From NCBI RefSeq assembly GCF_002240355.1, contig NZ_CP016353.1:4390501-4454500 (forward strand): a stretch of DNA of 64,000 nucleotides, written 5' to 3'. Position 1 is the stretch's first letter. Each line of letters begins with the position of its first letter. The notes beneath the pieces were generated by a model, which ran no database searches, was not told the DNA's origin, and saw only the letters and a list, made by a program, of their open reading frames with translations. Both the position numbers and the translations under genes were made by a program. Positions 48,631 to 58,100 of the stretch are shown piece by piece. This DNA is from Prauserella marina. GTDB lineage: Bacteria; Actinomycetota; Actinomycetes; Mycobacteriales; Pseudonocardiaceae.

Positions 48631-51609
48631 GTCTTCAGGGTGCAGCACGCACAGGTCGTCCATCGTCGGATCCGTCAGTGACCGGGTGCGGCGCGCGTGG
48701 TGGGCGACCGTCTCGTCGAGCACCTGCCTCGCGTAGCGGCCGTTGCCGAACGAGTCGCCCCTGTGCATGTTGGCGAAGTGGGTGCGCAGGGCCGCCACCG
48801 TCGGGCCGGTGCATTCGTAGCCGGTTTCCGTCGCGTGCTGATTGACGATCGTGACCAGTTCGTCCGCCGTGTAGTCGGCGAAGCGGACCCGGTGGCTGAA
48901 CCGGGAGGACAGCCCGGGGTTGGCGTCGAGGAAGCCGGCCATCTCCCTTTCGTACCCCGCCGCGATCACCACCACCTCGTCGCGGTGGTCCTCCATCAGC
49001 TTCACGAGCGTGTCGATGGCCTCGCGGCCGAAGTCGGTGCCCGACCCGCGACTCGCCGACAGCGTGTACGCCTCGTCGATGAACAGGACCCCGCCACGGG
49101 CGCGGTCGAACGCCTCGGTGGTGCGGCGGGCCGTGTGCCCCACGTACTCACCGACCAGATCCGCCCTCGCCACCTCGGTCACCTGGCCCTGCGCGATCAC
49201 GCCGAGCGCGGCGAGCAGCGATCCGTACAGCCGCGCCACGGTCGTCTTGCCGGTCCCCGGCGGGCCCGCGAAGATCAGGTGCCTGCTCACCGACGGCGCC
49301 GGAAGTCCCGCCGCCTGCCGTCGCCTCGCCGACGCGAGCAGGTCGACCATGTCGGACACCTCGGACTTCACCTCGTCCAACCCGACCAAGGCCCGCAGTT
49401 TGCCGAGCAACTGCTCGATCCGTTCCTCGTCAGCCCTTCCCGCGCCCGCGCCGACGGACGAACCGGGCAGCGGTCCGAGATCGACGGGCAGCAGCCGCGT
49501 CAGCGCGACGTGCCCCGCGTCCGGATCGTCGGCCAGCCGGTAGGCCTGCCTGCCCAGCATCTCCTCGAACACCTTGCGCGCGGTGCGGCCGTTGCCGAAC
49601 GCGGAATCACGGGGCAGTTCGGTGAAATAGGTGTGCAGCGCGGCCCTCGTCTCGAATTCCAGCCGGTAGTCGTGGCTGCCGCACAGCCCGTCGACGATGG
49701 TGACGAGCTCGGCCGAGGAGTAGTCGGCGAACTCGATGGTGCGCGAGAACCGGGACGAGAGCCCTGGGTTCGCCGCGAGGAACGAGCGCATGTCGTTGGT
49801 GTAGCCCGCGACGATCACCACGACCTCGTCGCGGTGGTCCTCCATCAGCTTCACGAGCGTGTCGATGGCCTCGCGGCCGAAGTCGGGGCCACCGGAGGAA
49901 CCGTTGCCGGCTGACAGCGTGTACGCCTCGTCGATGAACAGCACTCCGCCGATGGCCTTCGTGAACATCTCGGTGGTCTTGATCGCCGTGCCGCCGACCA
50001 CCGACGCGACCAGATCCGGCCGGGCCACCTCGACGAGCTGCCCCGACCGCAGCACGCCCAGCGCGGCGAGAATCCGGCCGTACAGCCGCGCCACGGTGGT
50101 CTTGCCGGTGCCCGGAGCGCCGGTGAACACCAGGTGCCGCGACAGCGGCGGCGAAGGAAGTCCGGCCGCGGCACGGCGTTCGGACATCTGGTGCAACCGC
50201 ACGAGCGTTTCCACCTCGCGTTTGACGCCGTCGAGGCCGACGAGCGCGGCGAGCTCTTCCAGCAGGCCGTCCAGCTCGTCACCGTCGGCGGGCGAGGCCG
50301 GTAGCGCCCGCTGTTCGGGCTCCCCCGGTTCCTGAAGTCCCGCGCCTGGCAACCTGGTGTCGGTCCCGAGGTTGCGGTCCGTACTACAGCCGGTGACGTC
50401 GACGGCCTGGTCGGTGAGTACCGAGATGCCGTCGCCGAGGTTGTCACGCACGACGGCGCCGGTGACGGAGCCGTCAGCGTGGTCCTGCCAGCTGATCCCG
50501 GTCTGGCACTCGCGGACCTCGCCACGCTCGACGACGAGCCGCGCCTGGTGCCGCGCGGTCAGTCCAGCCGACGCGGCGCCGGTGACCACGCTGTCCCGCA
50601 CGGTCACCCTGGCCTGCTGCTCGGCCACGACGCCGCCCCCTGAGCCACCGGTGATCCGGCAGCCGGCCAGCTTGGCCGTGGCGTCGCCGCCGACGACGAC
50701 GGCGTCGTGACCCGCGCCGGTGACGACGCACTCCGTCAGGTCAGCCGTCGAGGCGTCCAGTACCTGCACCGCGTGCCCTCGCGCGCCCTCGACCGTGACC
50801 CGGTCCAGCTCGGCGAACGCGTCTTGCACCACCACGATCGCCTGTGCCGTGGTGTCGCTGATGCGGCAGTCCCTCAGCACCGGCCGCGATCCTCCGGCCG
50901 ACAGCAGCGCCACACCGTCCACATTGGATACCCGAGTGTCGGTGACGGTCAGCGCGCTGTTCTCCTCGACCACGATCGCGGTGCCTGAGATGTCCTCGAT
51001 GCGGCAGCCACGCAGTTCGCCGAGTCCCTTGTCGGCGGCGAGCACCGCGCCCTTGGCTTCGGTCACGACACAGTTGACCATCGTCGGCGCGCCACCGGAG
51101 CGGGCGACGACGGCGGTCGTGGCGACCGAGGTGAACGTGCATCCGGTGAGTTCGGCCTTCGCCCCGTCGAACACCAGGACTCCGGCCCCGCCGGGATTGC
51201 GCACCGTGGTACCGCCGAGCCGCAGCCGGGAACCCTTGCGCGCGACGACCGCGACCTCGGACTCGGCACTGACCACGCACTCGTCGAGATTCAGCAGTCC
51301 CGAGCGCACATCGACGGCGACCTCGCCGCCGGAGTGCGCGAACTCGATCCCCGACACCTCGGCGTGCTCCGCGGTCGCCCGCAACACCGCCTCACCCGAC
51401 GACTCGACCCGCACGTCACCTGGCTGCCCCGACCCGGACAGCGTCACGTCGCGGTCGAGCGTGATCGACTCCGGATACACCCCGGGCCGCACGGAAATCA
51501 CGTCTCCGTCACGTGCCGAGCTGATCGCGTCCCCGATGGTGCGGAAGCAATCCGCCTCCACCGGTGACACTCCGAGCACGGAGCGAACGCCGGTCATCCT
51601 GCTCGCCAC
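48604..51609 (-). CDS. Right-handed beta-helix protein with two CbbX/EccA-like AAA ATPase domains
   Basis: 1,001 residues, GTG with AGGAGGG six bases upstream. Residues ~15-415 are a parallel beta-helix: repeated ~22-residue rungs such as LTGCTFTSVATTAVVARSGG and LRDCRISDTTAQAIVVVQDA. Two CbxX/CfqX-type AAA domains follow: AAA1 ~450-705 (Walker A GAPGTGKT 497-504, Walker B VLFIDEA ~557-562) and AAA2 ~730-995 (Walker A GPPGTGKT 782-789, FIDEAYTLS ~843-851). AAA2 has the canonical LVGEYVGHTA pore segment; AAA1 has LVASVVGGTA, so its pore loop is altered. EccA of ESX systems is a single CbxX-type ATPase. It ends the toxin-like operon and overlaps the upstream gene by 16 bases. I infer a remodeller or export chaperone. 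Confidence 0.85.
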   Translation of the reverse strand: MASRMTGVRSVLGVSPVEADCFRTIGDAISSARDGDVISVRPGVYPESITLDRDVTLSGSGQPGDVRVESSGEAVLRATAEHAEVSGIEFAHSGGEVAVDVRSGLLNLDECVVSAESEVAVVARKGSRLRLGGTTVRNPGGAGVLVFDGAKAELTGCTFTSVATTAVVARSGGAPTMVNCVVTEAKGAVLAADKGLGELRGCRIEDISGTAIVVEENSALTVTDTRVSNVDGVALLSAGGSRPVLRDCRISDTTAQAIVVVQDAFAELDRVTVEGARGHAVQVLDASTADLTECVVTGAGHDAVVVGGDATAKLAGCRITGGSGGGVVAEQQARVTVRDSVVTGAASAGLTARHQARLVVERGEVRECQTGISWQDHADGSVTGAVVRDNLGDGISVLTDQAVDVTGCSTDRNLGTDTRLPGAGLQEPGEPEQRALPASPADGDELDGLLEELAALVGLDGVKREVETLVRLHQMSERRAAAGLPSPPLSRHLVFTGAPGTGKTTVARLYGRILAALGVLRSGQLVEVARPDLVASVVGGTAIKTTEMFTKAIGGVLFIDEAYTLSAGNGSSGGPDFGREAIDTLVKLMEDHRDEVVVIVAGYTNDMRSFLAANPGLSSRFSRTIEFADYSSAELVTIVDGLCGSHDYRLEFETRAALHTYFTELPRDSAFGNGRTARKVFEEMLGRQAYRLADDPDAGHVALTRLLPVDLGPLPGSSVGAGAGRADEERIEQLLGKLRALVGLDEVKSEVSDMVDLLASARRRQAAGLPAPSVSRHLIFAGPPGTGKTTVARLYGSLLAALGVIAQGQVTEVARADLVGEYVGHTARRTTEAFDRARGGVLFIDEAYTLSASRGSGTDFGREAIDTLVKLMEDHRDEVVVIAAGYEREMAGFLDANPGLSSRFSHRVRFADYTADELVTIVNQHATETGYECTGPTVAALRTHFANMHRGDSFGNGRYARQVLDETVAHHARRTRSLTDPTMDDLCVLHPEDVPAPPRPE

Positions 51610-52433
51610 GATGGGCCCTCCTGATCGATCGGGTTCAGCGCCGCGCGCACGCGGTGCCTGGTGAGCGGGGTCAGCCGGTCGCCCGGCCGGTTCGCCAGCG
51701 CGTGCCCGGTGAGCCCGGGGTCAGGAGCCAGCCGGTAACGATCGAGGTAGTAACGAGAGGCTTCCGACCACACCCAGGTTCCGTCGGAACGCAGATCGGC
51801 CGGAACCACGCCGGGCGAACCGGTGACCACGTCGGTCATCGGCGAGGCGGCGAACACCACCTCGCCCCCGGAAAGGAAGTCAAGCAGCCGCCACCGGATC
51901 GCCGGATCGACGACCAGCTCGTGGTCCGGGGCGAACCACGGTCCCGCCGCGCTCGCACCGTCGAAAGCGCGGGCGAGATGCACGGAGTTGCCGGGAAGGA
52001 CCGACCACAACAGGGTCGAGGCCAGCAGTGCCCGCTCGTGGTAGGAGGGCAGCGGCTGCCCCGGCCCCAGCACCTCGACCCTCGGGGTGTCCACACCGGA
52101 CTCCAGCAACGCCCGCTGCGCCGCGCCAGCGATGGCGGCGTGGCCGGTGTCGGCCTGGACGAGGTAGACGCGGTCGGTGCCGTCGCGCATGGTCGCCCAG
52201 CACGCGGTCGCGGTGTTCCTGATCCGGTTCACGAGCGCGCGGTCGGCGGCCTCGTGTCCCCGTGGTTGCGGGGTGAACCGGTGCTCACGGGGACTGGTCG
52301 GCGCCTTCCCGAGTGCGGCGAGCAGCTCGCCGACCCTGCCGGTGTCACCGGCCGCGAGCGCGTCCCTGGCCACGATGAGCCATCCGTCCGGCGCCGCGCC
52401 CGCCACCCCGAGCAACGTCTGATGCTGGTCCAT
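51594..52433 (-). CDS. Hypothetical protein of a T7SS-like toxin locus
   Basis: 279 residues from the ATG at 52433 (MDQHQTLLGVAGAAPDGWL), with GGAGGGG six bases upstream. No family recognised. It is soluble and alpha/beta in composition: a short helical N-terminus (WLIVARDALAAGDTGRVGELLAAL), a segment with VYLVQADTGHAAIAGAAQRALLESGV, and a Trp/Arg-rich C-terminus (WVWSEASRYYLDRYRLAP). It is coupled on both sides: 25 bases after the 879-aa gene, and overlapping the AAA gene by 16 bases. Could be an adaptor for the AAA protein or a cargo chaperone; that is inference from position. Confidence 0.7.
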   Translation of the reverse strand: MDQHQTLLGVAGAAPDGWLIVARDALAAGDTGRVGELLAALGKAPTSPREHRFTPQPRGHEAADRALVNRIRNTATACWATMRDGTDRVYLVQADTGHAAIAGAAQRALLESGVDTPRVEVLGPGQPLPSYHERALLASTLLWSVLPGNSVHLARAFDGASAAGPWFAPDHELVVDPAIRWRLLDFLSGGEVVFAASPMTDVVTGSPGVVPADLRSDGTWVWSEASRYYLDRYRLAPDPGLTGHALANRPGDRLTPLTRHRVRAALNPIDQEGPSWRAG

Positions 52434-52458
52434 GAATCGCCCCTCCTCTCGAATCCCG

Positions 52459-55098
52459 TCAGGCCGCCGGAAGCGGGCCGAACCACCGGCCACCGGAGAC
52501 CGGTTCGGCGGGGACGCCCCTTTGCTCGGCCGCCGCGCGCAACCGGGTCAGCGCCGCTTCGCTCGCGGAACCGTCCTCGGCGAGCAGCACCCGCCGGACC
52601 GGCTTCGTCTCGACGGCGAGTACCCGCAGCCGGGTGTGACCGGACAACACGACCTCGGCTCCTCCCTCTTCGCGCAACCCGTCGAGCCGCCTGGCCGTGG
52701 TAGTCCAGATGAGCGCTTCCGCCGGACCAGCGCCGCCTGCCGTCAGGGGCGCGGCCACGACGGGCGCCGGAAGGCGCACCACCGTTTCGGGCCGGACATC
52801 GGTGCTCTCCGGGATACCCCGCACCACAACGGTTCTCGCGGTCGGCAGCCTGCGGAGACCGTCGGCGAGGCAGGTGTAGAAGTCGGCGTCGTAGTCACCG
52901 TCCGGCTCGGCCGCGAACACCCTCACGACGGCCAGCTCGGCGAGCAGCGCCGAGCGGTCGCCCGATCCGAAACGCAGGCCGGGGCGCTCGGAGAGCAGCT
53001 GTGCGACGGCGCGGGTCGCGACGTCGTACCGGGAACCCAGCCTTCCCCGCATGGCGCGCCGCTGTTCGACGGTGCTGCGGGCGTTCTCGGGAACCTCGAT
53101 GGGTTCCGCGACGGCGACCTTCGGGGCAGGGCGGTCCGGAAGCAGCCCGGCGAGAGAGTCCGATAGGGACACCGCGGACACTGTGCCGTCGGAGCCTTTC
53201 CCGGCGGCCGTCGCGGTGTCCGTATCAGCCAAACCGTCCATATCGGACTCGGTGCTAATTTCGGCAGCGGGCTCGACGTCCGTGGTTGCCTCGACCGCCA
53301 CGGGTTCGGCGGGATCGGCGGTGTGCCGTGGAGCGGCAGCGGGTGCCGGGCTGGCCCCGACCGTGACGTTCACCGCCGGAGCGGTTCGCGCGGCAGCGGG
53401 TTCCCGCAGGGCTGTCGTCACCCCGGAAGCCACCGCGGCCGCTGCCACCGGGGGCGGTCCCTGCCTCGCGGCGAGCGCGGGCCCGGCACCCTGGCCGAAG
53501 CGCGCGCGAACGGGCACAGGGGGCGCGGGAGGCGCAAGGGGCACAGCGGGGCGCGGCGACACGAGACCGAGCACCGCGGGACTGGGCGCGGCAGGACCCG
53601 GCAGCGGAACCAGCGGCGGTTTCGGCACCACCGACGGTGCGACGGCGGCTGCCGCCACGGCGGGGATGACCGAAACGTGGCCTGCCTGAACGCCTCGCTC
53701 CACGGCACCGCCGACGCCGACCGCACTGTCAGCGCTGTCAGTGCCAACCATGGGCGCCCCCGGCGGGCCGGGGGCGCGGACGGCGCCGTCCGAGGGCGGC
53801 ACCAGAATCGGCGCGGCTGGCACGATGCGGCCATCGGCGGTCACCACGAGTGCTCCGGAGGGGCCTGCCGGTGCCCCGGATGCCACGGCGAACAGCGGCT
53901 GATCCTGTTCGGCTACCGGAATCACCCTGCCCGATTCCTCGATCGAAGCCAGCGCATCCTCGGCGCGGGCATTTACCGGCAGAATGCGCAGGACTTTCCT
54001 GGTGCCGGCCGGAAGTGCGCGCGAGAGCCGGTCGAACGCCGAGACCACCTCGGCCCGCACCGGGCCCTCGGCCGCGAACATCACGTCCACGTGCGGCCCC
54101 GCGTCCTCCAGGAACGTCGCGGAGAGGTCGAGGTTCATCGACTCCGGCCGCACCACGAGACCGCGGGGCACCACGTCGACCCGCCAGCCCTCGGTCAGCC
54201 GGTACGAACCGGGCCCCGCCATCGCCAAGCCGGGTGGCGCGATCCACCGGTCCAGCACGGGCGCCCGCCCGGGCCGGTACACGCTCTCGACCGCGAACGG
54301 GCGCCAGCGCGCCGTCCCGTGTTCGTCTGTGCGGACCAGCCCGCCGTCGCCCGGCACGCCGTGGGCGACCCTGACCGGCGCGCCGAGCGCCTCAGCCACC
54401 TCGTGGCCGGTACCGCCGGTGCCATACCAAGCGAGCACCGCGCGGTCCCTGTTCTCCTCCGGCAGCGACCGCAGCACGGCCACCACCGCGCTCGCCTCCG
54501 GCGGCTCCTCCCCCGGCGCGCCGAGCACCACGTACATGCGGTCGGGGTCGGGAATCCGCCGCGTGAGCGGATCGTGCGGGCGTTCCTCAGCTCCTGGACG
54601 GCGGACCCACAAGCCGACCGGCACGGCGGTGACGTCGCCGGAGGGGACGGGCAGACCGTCCTGCCACCACGGTGCGGGCATCCTGGCGCCGACGCGAGTT
54701 CGCTGCCCTCCCGGCCGGTAGCACACCCAGCCCGCGCTCCGGCCGTGAACGAACACGCTGCCGTCGGCGAGCGCGACCGGGGTGCCTTCCGGCGCGGTGA
54801 CCTCGACACCGAGCCGGTCGGCGAGCAGCCTTGCCGGGGGCAACGTTCCGTCCGGCCCCATCGCGCCGAATCCGGGCGCCACCACGCACAGGTCGCCGCC
54901 CGCCTTGTCGGCGATGTCGGCGAGCACCCACGGGTCGAGCCTGATCATGGCACCGAGGGCGGACTCACCGACGACGACGAACGTCCGGTCTCGCTTGCCT
55001 GGCAGGTTCGCGGCCAGCAACACCGCCGCGCCATCCGCGTCGAGCCTGCCGACGACCAGCGCGTGCCGGACCCGTTCCACGGTGATCGACTCGTCCAC
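52459..55098 (-). CDS. 879-residue Pro/Ala-rich protein of the toxin-like locus
   Basis: 879 residues, GTG with GGAGG four bases upstream. The N-terminal ~430 residues are alpha/beta with repeated GDLCVVAPGFGAMGPDG-like and FVVVGESALGAMIRL strands. Residues ~430-650 are low-complexity Pro/Ala/Val. The C-terminal ~200 residues contain TVVVRGIP, AEALIWTTTARRLDGL and EVVLSGHTRLRVLAVE. That order of Arg, a middle strand and a final sxxxxRVL strand recalls the R-S-E scaffold of ADP-ribosyltransferases, but the Ser and Glu motifs are not convincing, so any such domain is degenerate. It lies 47 bases after the giant protein. Likely a secreted or surface partner; function unknown. Confidence 0.6.
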   Translation of the reverse strand: MDESITVERVRHALVVGRLDADGAAVLLAANLPGKRDRTFVVVGESALGAMIRLDPWVLADIADKAGGDLCVVAPGFGAMGPDGTLPPARLLADRLGVEVTAPEGTPVALADGSVFVHGRSAGWVCYRPGGQRTRVGARMPAPWWQDGLPVPSGDVTAVPVGLWVRRPGAEERPHDPLTRRIPDPDRMYVVLGAPGEEPPEASAVVAVLRSLPEENRDRAVLAWYGTGGTGHEVAEALGAPVRVAHGVPGDGGLVRTDEHGTARWRPFAVESVYRPGRAPVLDRWIAPPGLAMAGPGSYRLTEGWRVDVVPRGLVVRPESMNLDLSATFLEDAGPHVDVMFAAEGPVRAEVVSAFDRLSRALPAGTRKVLRILPVNARAEDALASIEESGRVIPVAEQDQPLFAVASGAPAGPSGALVVTADGRIVPAAPILVPPSDGAVRAPGPPGAPMVGTDSADSAVGVGGAVERGVQAGHVSVIPAVAAAAVAPSVVPKPPLVPLPGPAAPSPAVLGLVSPRPAVPLAPPAPPVPVRARFGQGAGPALAARQGPPPVAAAAVASGVTTALREPAAARTAPAVNVTVGASPAPAAAPRHTADPAEPVAVEATTDVEPAAEISTESDMDGLADTDTATAAGKGSDGTVSAVSLSDSLAGLLPDRPAPKVAVAEPIEVPENARSTVEQRRAMRGRLGSRYDVATRAVAQLLSERPGLRFGSGDRSALLAELAVVRVFAAEPDGDYDADFYTCLADGLRRLPTARTVVVRGIPESTDVRPETVVRLPAPVVAAPLTAGGAGPAEALIWTTTARRLDGLREEGGAEVVLSGHTRLRVLAVETKPVRRVLLAEDGSASEAALTRLRAAAEQRGVPAEPVSGGRWFGPLPAA

Positions 55099-55145
55099 TC
55101 CGCCTCCTCACTCTCCGGGGACACGGCCACGGGCCCCCGGAGGGT

Positions 55146-58100
55146 TCACTGGACGGGTTCCGGGCGGCCCCGGGGAGGAACCATCAGCACGACGTGCTCG
55201 CCGACCGGTTCGTCGTCGCGATCGTCGTCGACCGCGTCGGGGCCGATCACGAGCACGAGCAGCCTGCGGCCGGACAACGCGGCGAGCTCAGCGGCCAGCT
55301 CCACGGAGATGGCGGCGCCGACCAGCCGGAGACCGGCGATCGTCGGCACGAGGCGGCCTCCGGTTCCCGGTACCGGAATGTCCTCGCCGGAGGCCGCGGC
55401 CACGCGCATGCGGTAGGCCGCCTCGGCGCGGGCGTGCTCGGCGACGGTGTAGGCGTCGGCATCGGCAGGTAACACCGGGGGCGGCGCACCGTCGGCGAGG
55501 TAGGTGCCTTCGGCGTCCACCGGGATCGCGTAGACCTGGTCGAGCCAGGCGAAGGCATGCGGGTCGGCAGGGGCGACGGTCTTCGCCTCCGTGTCCGCAA
55601 TGGACACGACACCGTCGCGGTTCACCACGTTCCACGCGTGTTCCGTGCCCTGCTCCGCGCGGCCGAGCAGCACGGCGGCAGCACCGTGGCCGCCGCTGGC
55701 GACCCGGCCGATCACCTCGGCGACTCCTGCGGAACCTCGGCTGAACATTTCCGGCGCGTACGGCAGCGACGGCACCGGCTGCCCAGTGCCCGCCACCACC
55801 GGATTCCCGTGGAAAGTCGCGTGGAAGGCCAGCGCGCGCTCGGCGGGGTCGGATCGCGAGCCCTCGACCAACGCGACGAAGCTCTCCGGGTCGGCGAAGC
55901 GGGTTCCCGGCGGCACCGCGCTGAGCAACGCGGGCGGGACCGGCTGGACGGCCGGACGACCGGCCCCGCCCCTCAACTCCGGGTCGAGCGAACGCCGCAC
56001 CTCGGGACCGGAGGAGTTTCCTTCGGTGACGTCCTTGTCGAACCTCGCCAGCAGCTTGTCGAACTTCTCCTGGTAGCTCTCCTTGTCCTGGCCCGGTTTC
56101 GGGCCGGGGTACTCGAAGTGGCGGCCGTCGGGTGTTCGCAGGAGCGGGCCGTCGTCGCCTTCCTGGGCCACGACCCTCAGCTGCGCGGAACCGGACTCGA
56201 CCTCGTCGTTGTTCGGGTTCACGTACCGCGCCTGGTTGCTGTAAGAGGACGCGTCGGCCTGGTAGTACTGGTGGAACTCTTCGAACAGGTTCCGCACGTC
56301 GGCCGCCGTGACCGGCGCGCCATCGGGCCTGCCGTGCTCGTGCGCCAGCTGCCAGATGAACCGGTACGCCGTGTCGAGGGAATGCTTGCCGCGCAGGTAG
56401 CCGCCGAACGGGTCCGAGTCGACGATCGCCCTTGCCAGCCGGAAGTCGCGCTCGCTCGACCACAGGCCCTCGTGCCGGTTCAGGTAGGTGACCGCGCCCC
56501 GGTGTTCCGGCTCGCGGTCGTGCCGCGCCTGATCGTCGCCGTACTGGTTCTTCGAATTCAGCTTGTCCATGTCGTGGAACAGAATCGCCTTCGCCAGCGC
56601 TTCCCTCGACACGAACCTGGCACCGTCGTCGTCGCCCGCCGTCAATGTCAGGAACTGGTTCAACACCATCTGCGCGTGCTCGTGGTAGATCACCGGATGC
56701 CCGGTTTCCTTGGCCCGGTACTGTTTGTCGCCGCCCTGGACCTTGACGACCTCGTCGAATTTCCGGCGCAGGCTTTCGTCGTAGCCGGACGCGGTCTCGT
56801 CGACCAGGTCGATCAACGTGTCCACGATGTCCTTCGCCGACCGAGGATCGACCTTCCCTTCGCCGACTCTCCCCAACTCGTGCTCGATCGCAAGGCGAAG
56901 CTTGTCGCCGATTTCCCGCTGCCGCCCGAACTCGGCGGGATCACCCTGCTGCGTGTAACCGAGGGTGTGCTGCTCGCGCCACGTCCCGAACTCGTTGCGG
57001 AACGCTCCGCGTTCGCTGTCCCTCGTGTCGAAGTCGACCTTGTTGCGCTGAGCGTCCGCCGCGATCGTCGCGCCGATCTGCGCCATCGTCGCGAAAGGGG
57101 CCACCTTGGTCCGCATGAAGGTGTCGACCTCGCCGTGACTCACCGGTTCGAACGAGACGTTCCCGACTACACCGGCCACGGTGCCGGCCGCACCGGTGCT
57201 GACCTTCTCCGCGAGGTCTTCCAGTGCCGTCCTCTCGACCGCTTCCAGACCGGGCTCGCCATTGATCCTGTCGTGGACCGAGTCCCGGAACGTGTCGCCG
57301 AGCGCGTCGTCGAGCTTGCCGGACTGCTCGGCCGGAGTGAGGCCGATCAGATTCTCCCTGAGGACCGGGTCGATGGTTTCCGCGCGCACGCCGTCCATGA
57401 CGGGTCCCTCGATGACCTTGCGCACCGAGGCGGGGTCGACGGTCAGCGGCGCGGCGCGCACCGCTGACTCCAGCGCGGGGTCGGCCACCGTGTCGGTCCT
57501 GACGCGTTCGAGGAACACCTTGAGCCGTTCGCCGCTGAGCCAGCCCGCCTTCTTGCCGCCGTCCGACAAGGGTTTGAGGTCGTCGACGAGCTTCGAACCC
57601 TCGGCCGTCAGTTCGGTGAAACGCGTCTGGAGCCGCTGTCCGATGCGGTCGGCGAGGATCCGGCGCAGTTCCTCACGGGAGTGCTGATCCAGGATGTCGT
57701 AGCGCTTGTCCGCAGCGGCTCCCTCGGCCAGCTTGTCCGCCATGGGCGCGATCACGGTGTCGGCGAAACTGTCGTGATGCTGGTTGCCGTCACTGATCGA
57801 ATCGGCCAGCCTCGACAGCTGGACGCCGCGCGGCAGCCCTGCCGACTCCGGCCCGTTCATGCCGCGAACGATCGACTCGAACGCACCGAGCTCCTTCGGC
57901 TTCGTGACCGGCTTCAGCGCCGTTTCCAGGTATTCGAGTACCTTGCCGTTGTCGGCCGGAGTCGCCGTCGGCAACGCGTTTTCCGCGACCTCACCCACTC
58001 CGCCACGGATGGCGTCGGTGACCTTGTCGAAGATGTTCGCGAGCGGCCCGTAGGTGGTGTTGACGAACTCGTTGAGCCGCTGCCGGGAATCCCGCGAGTC

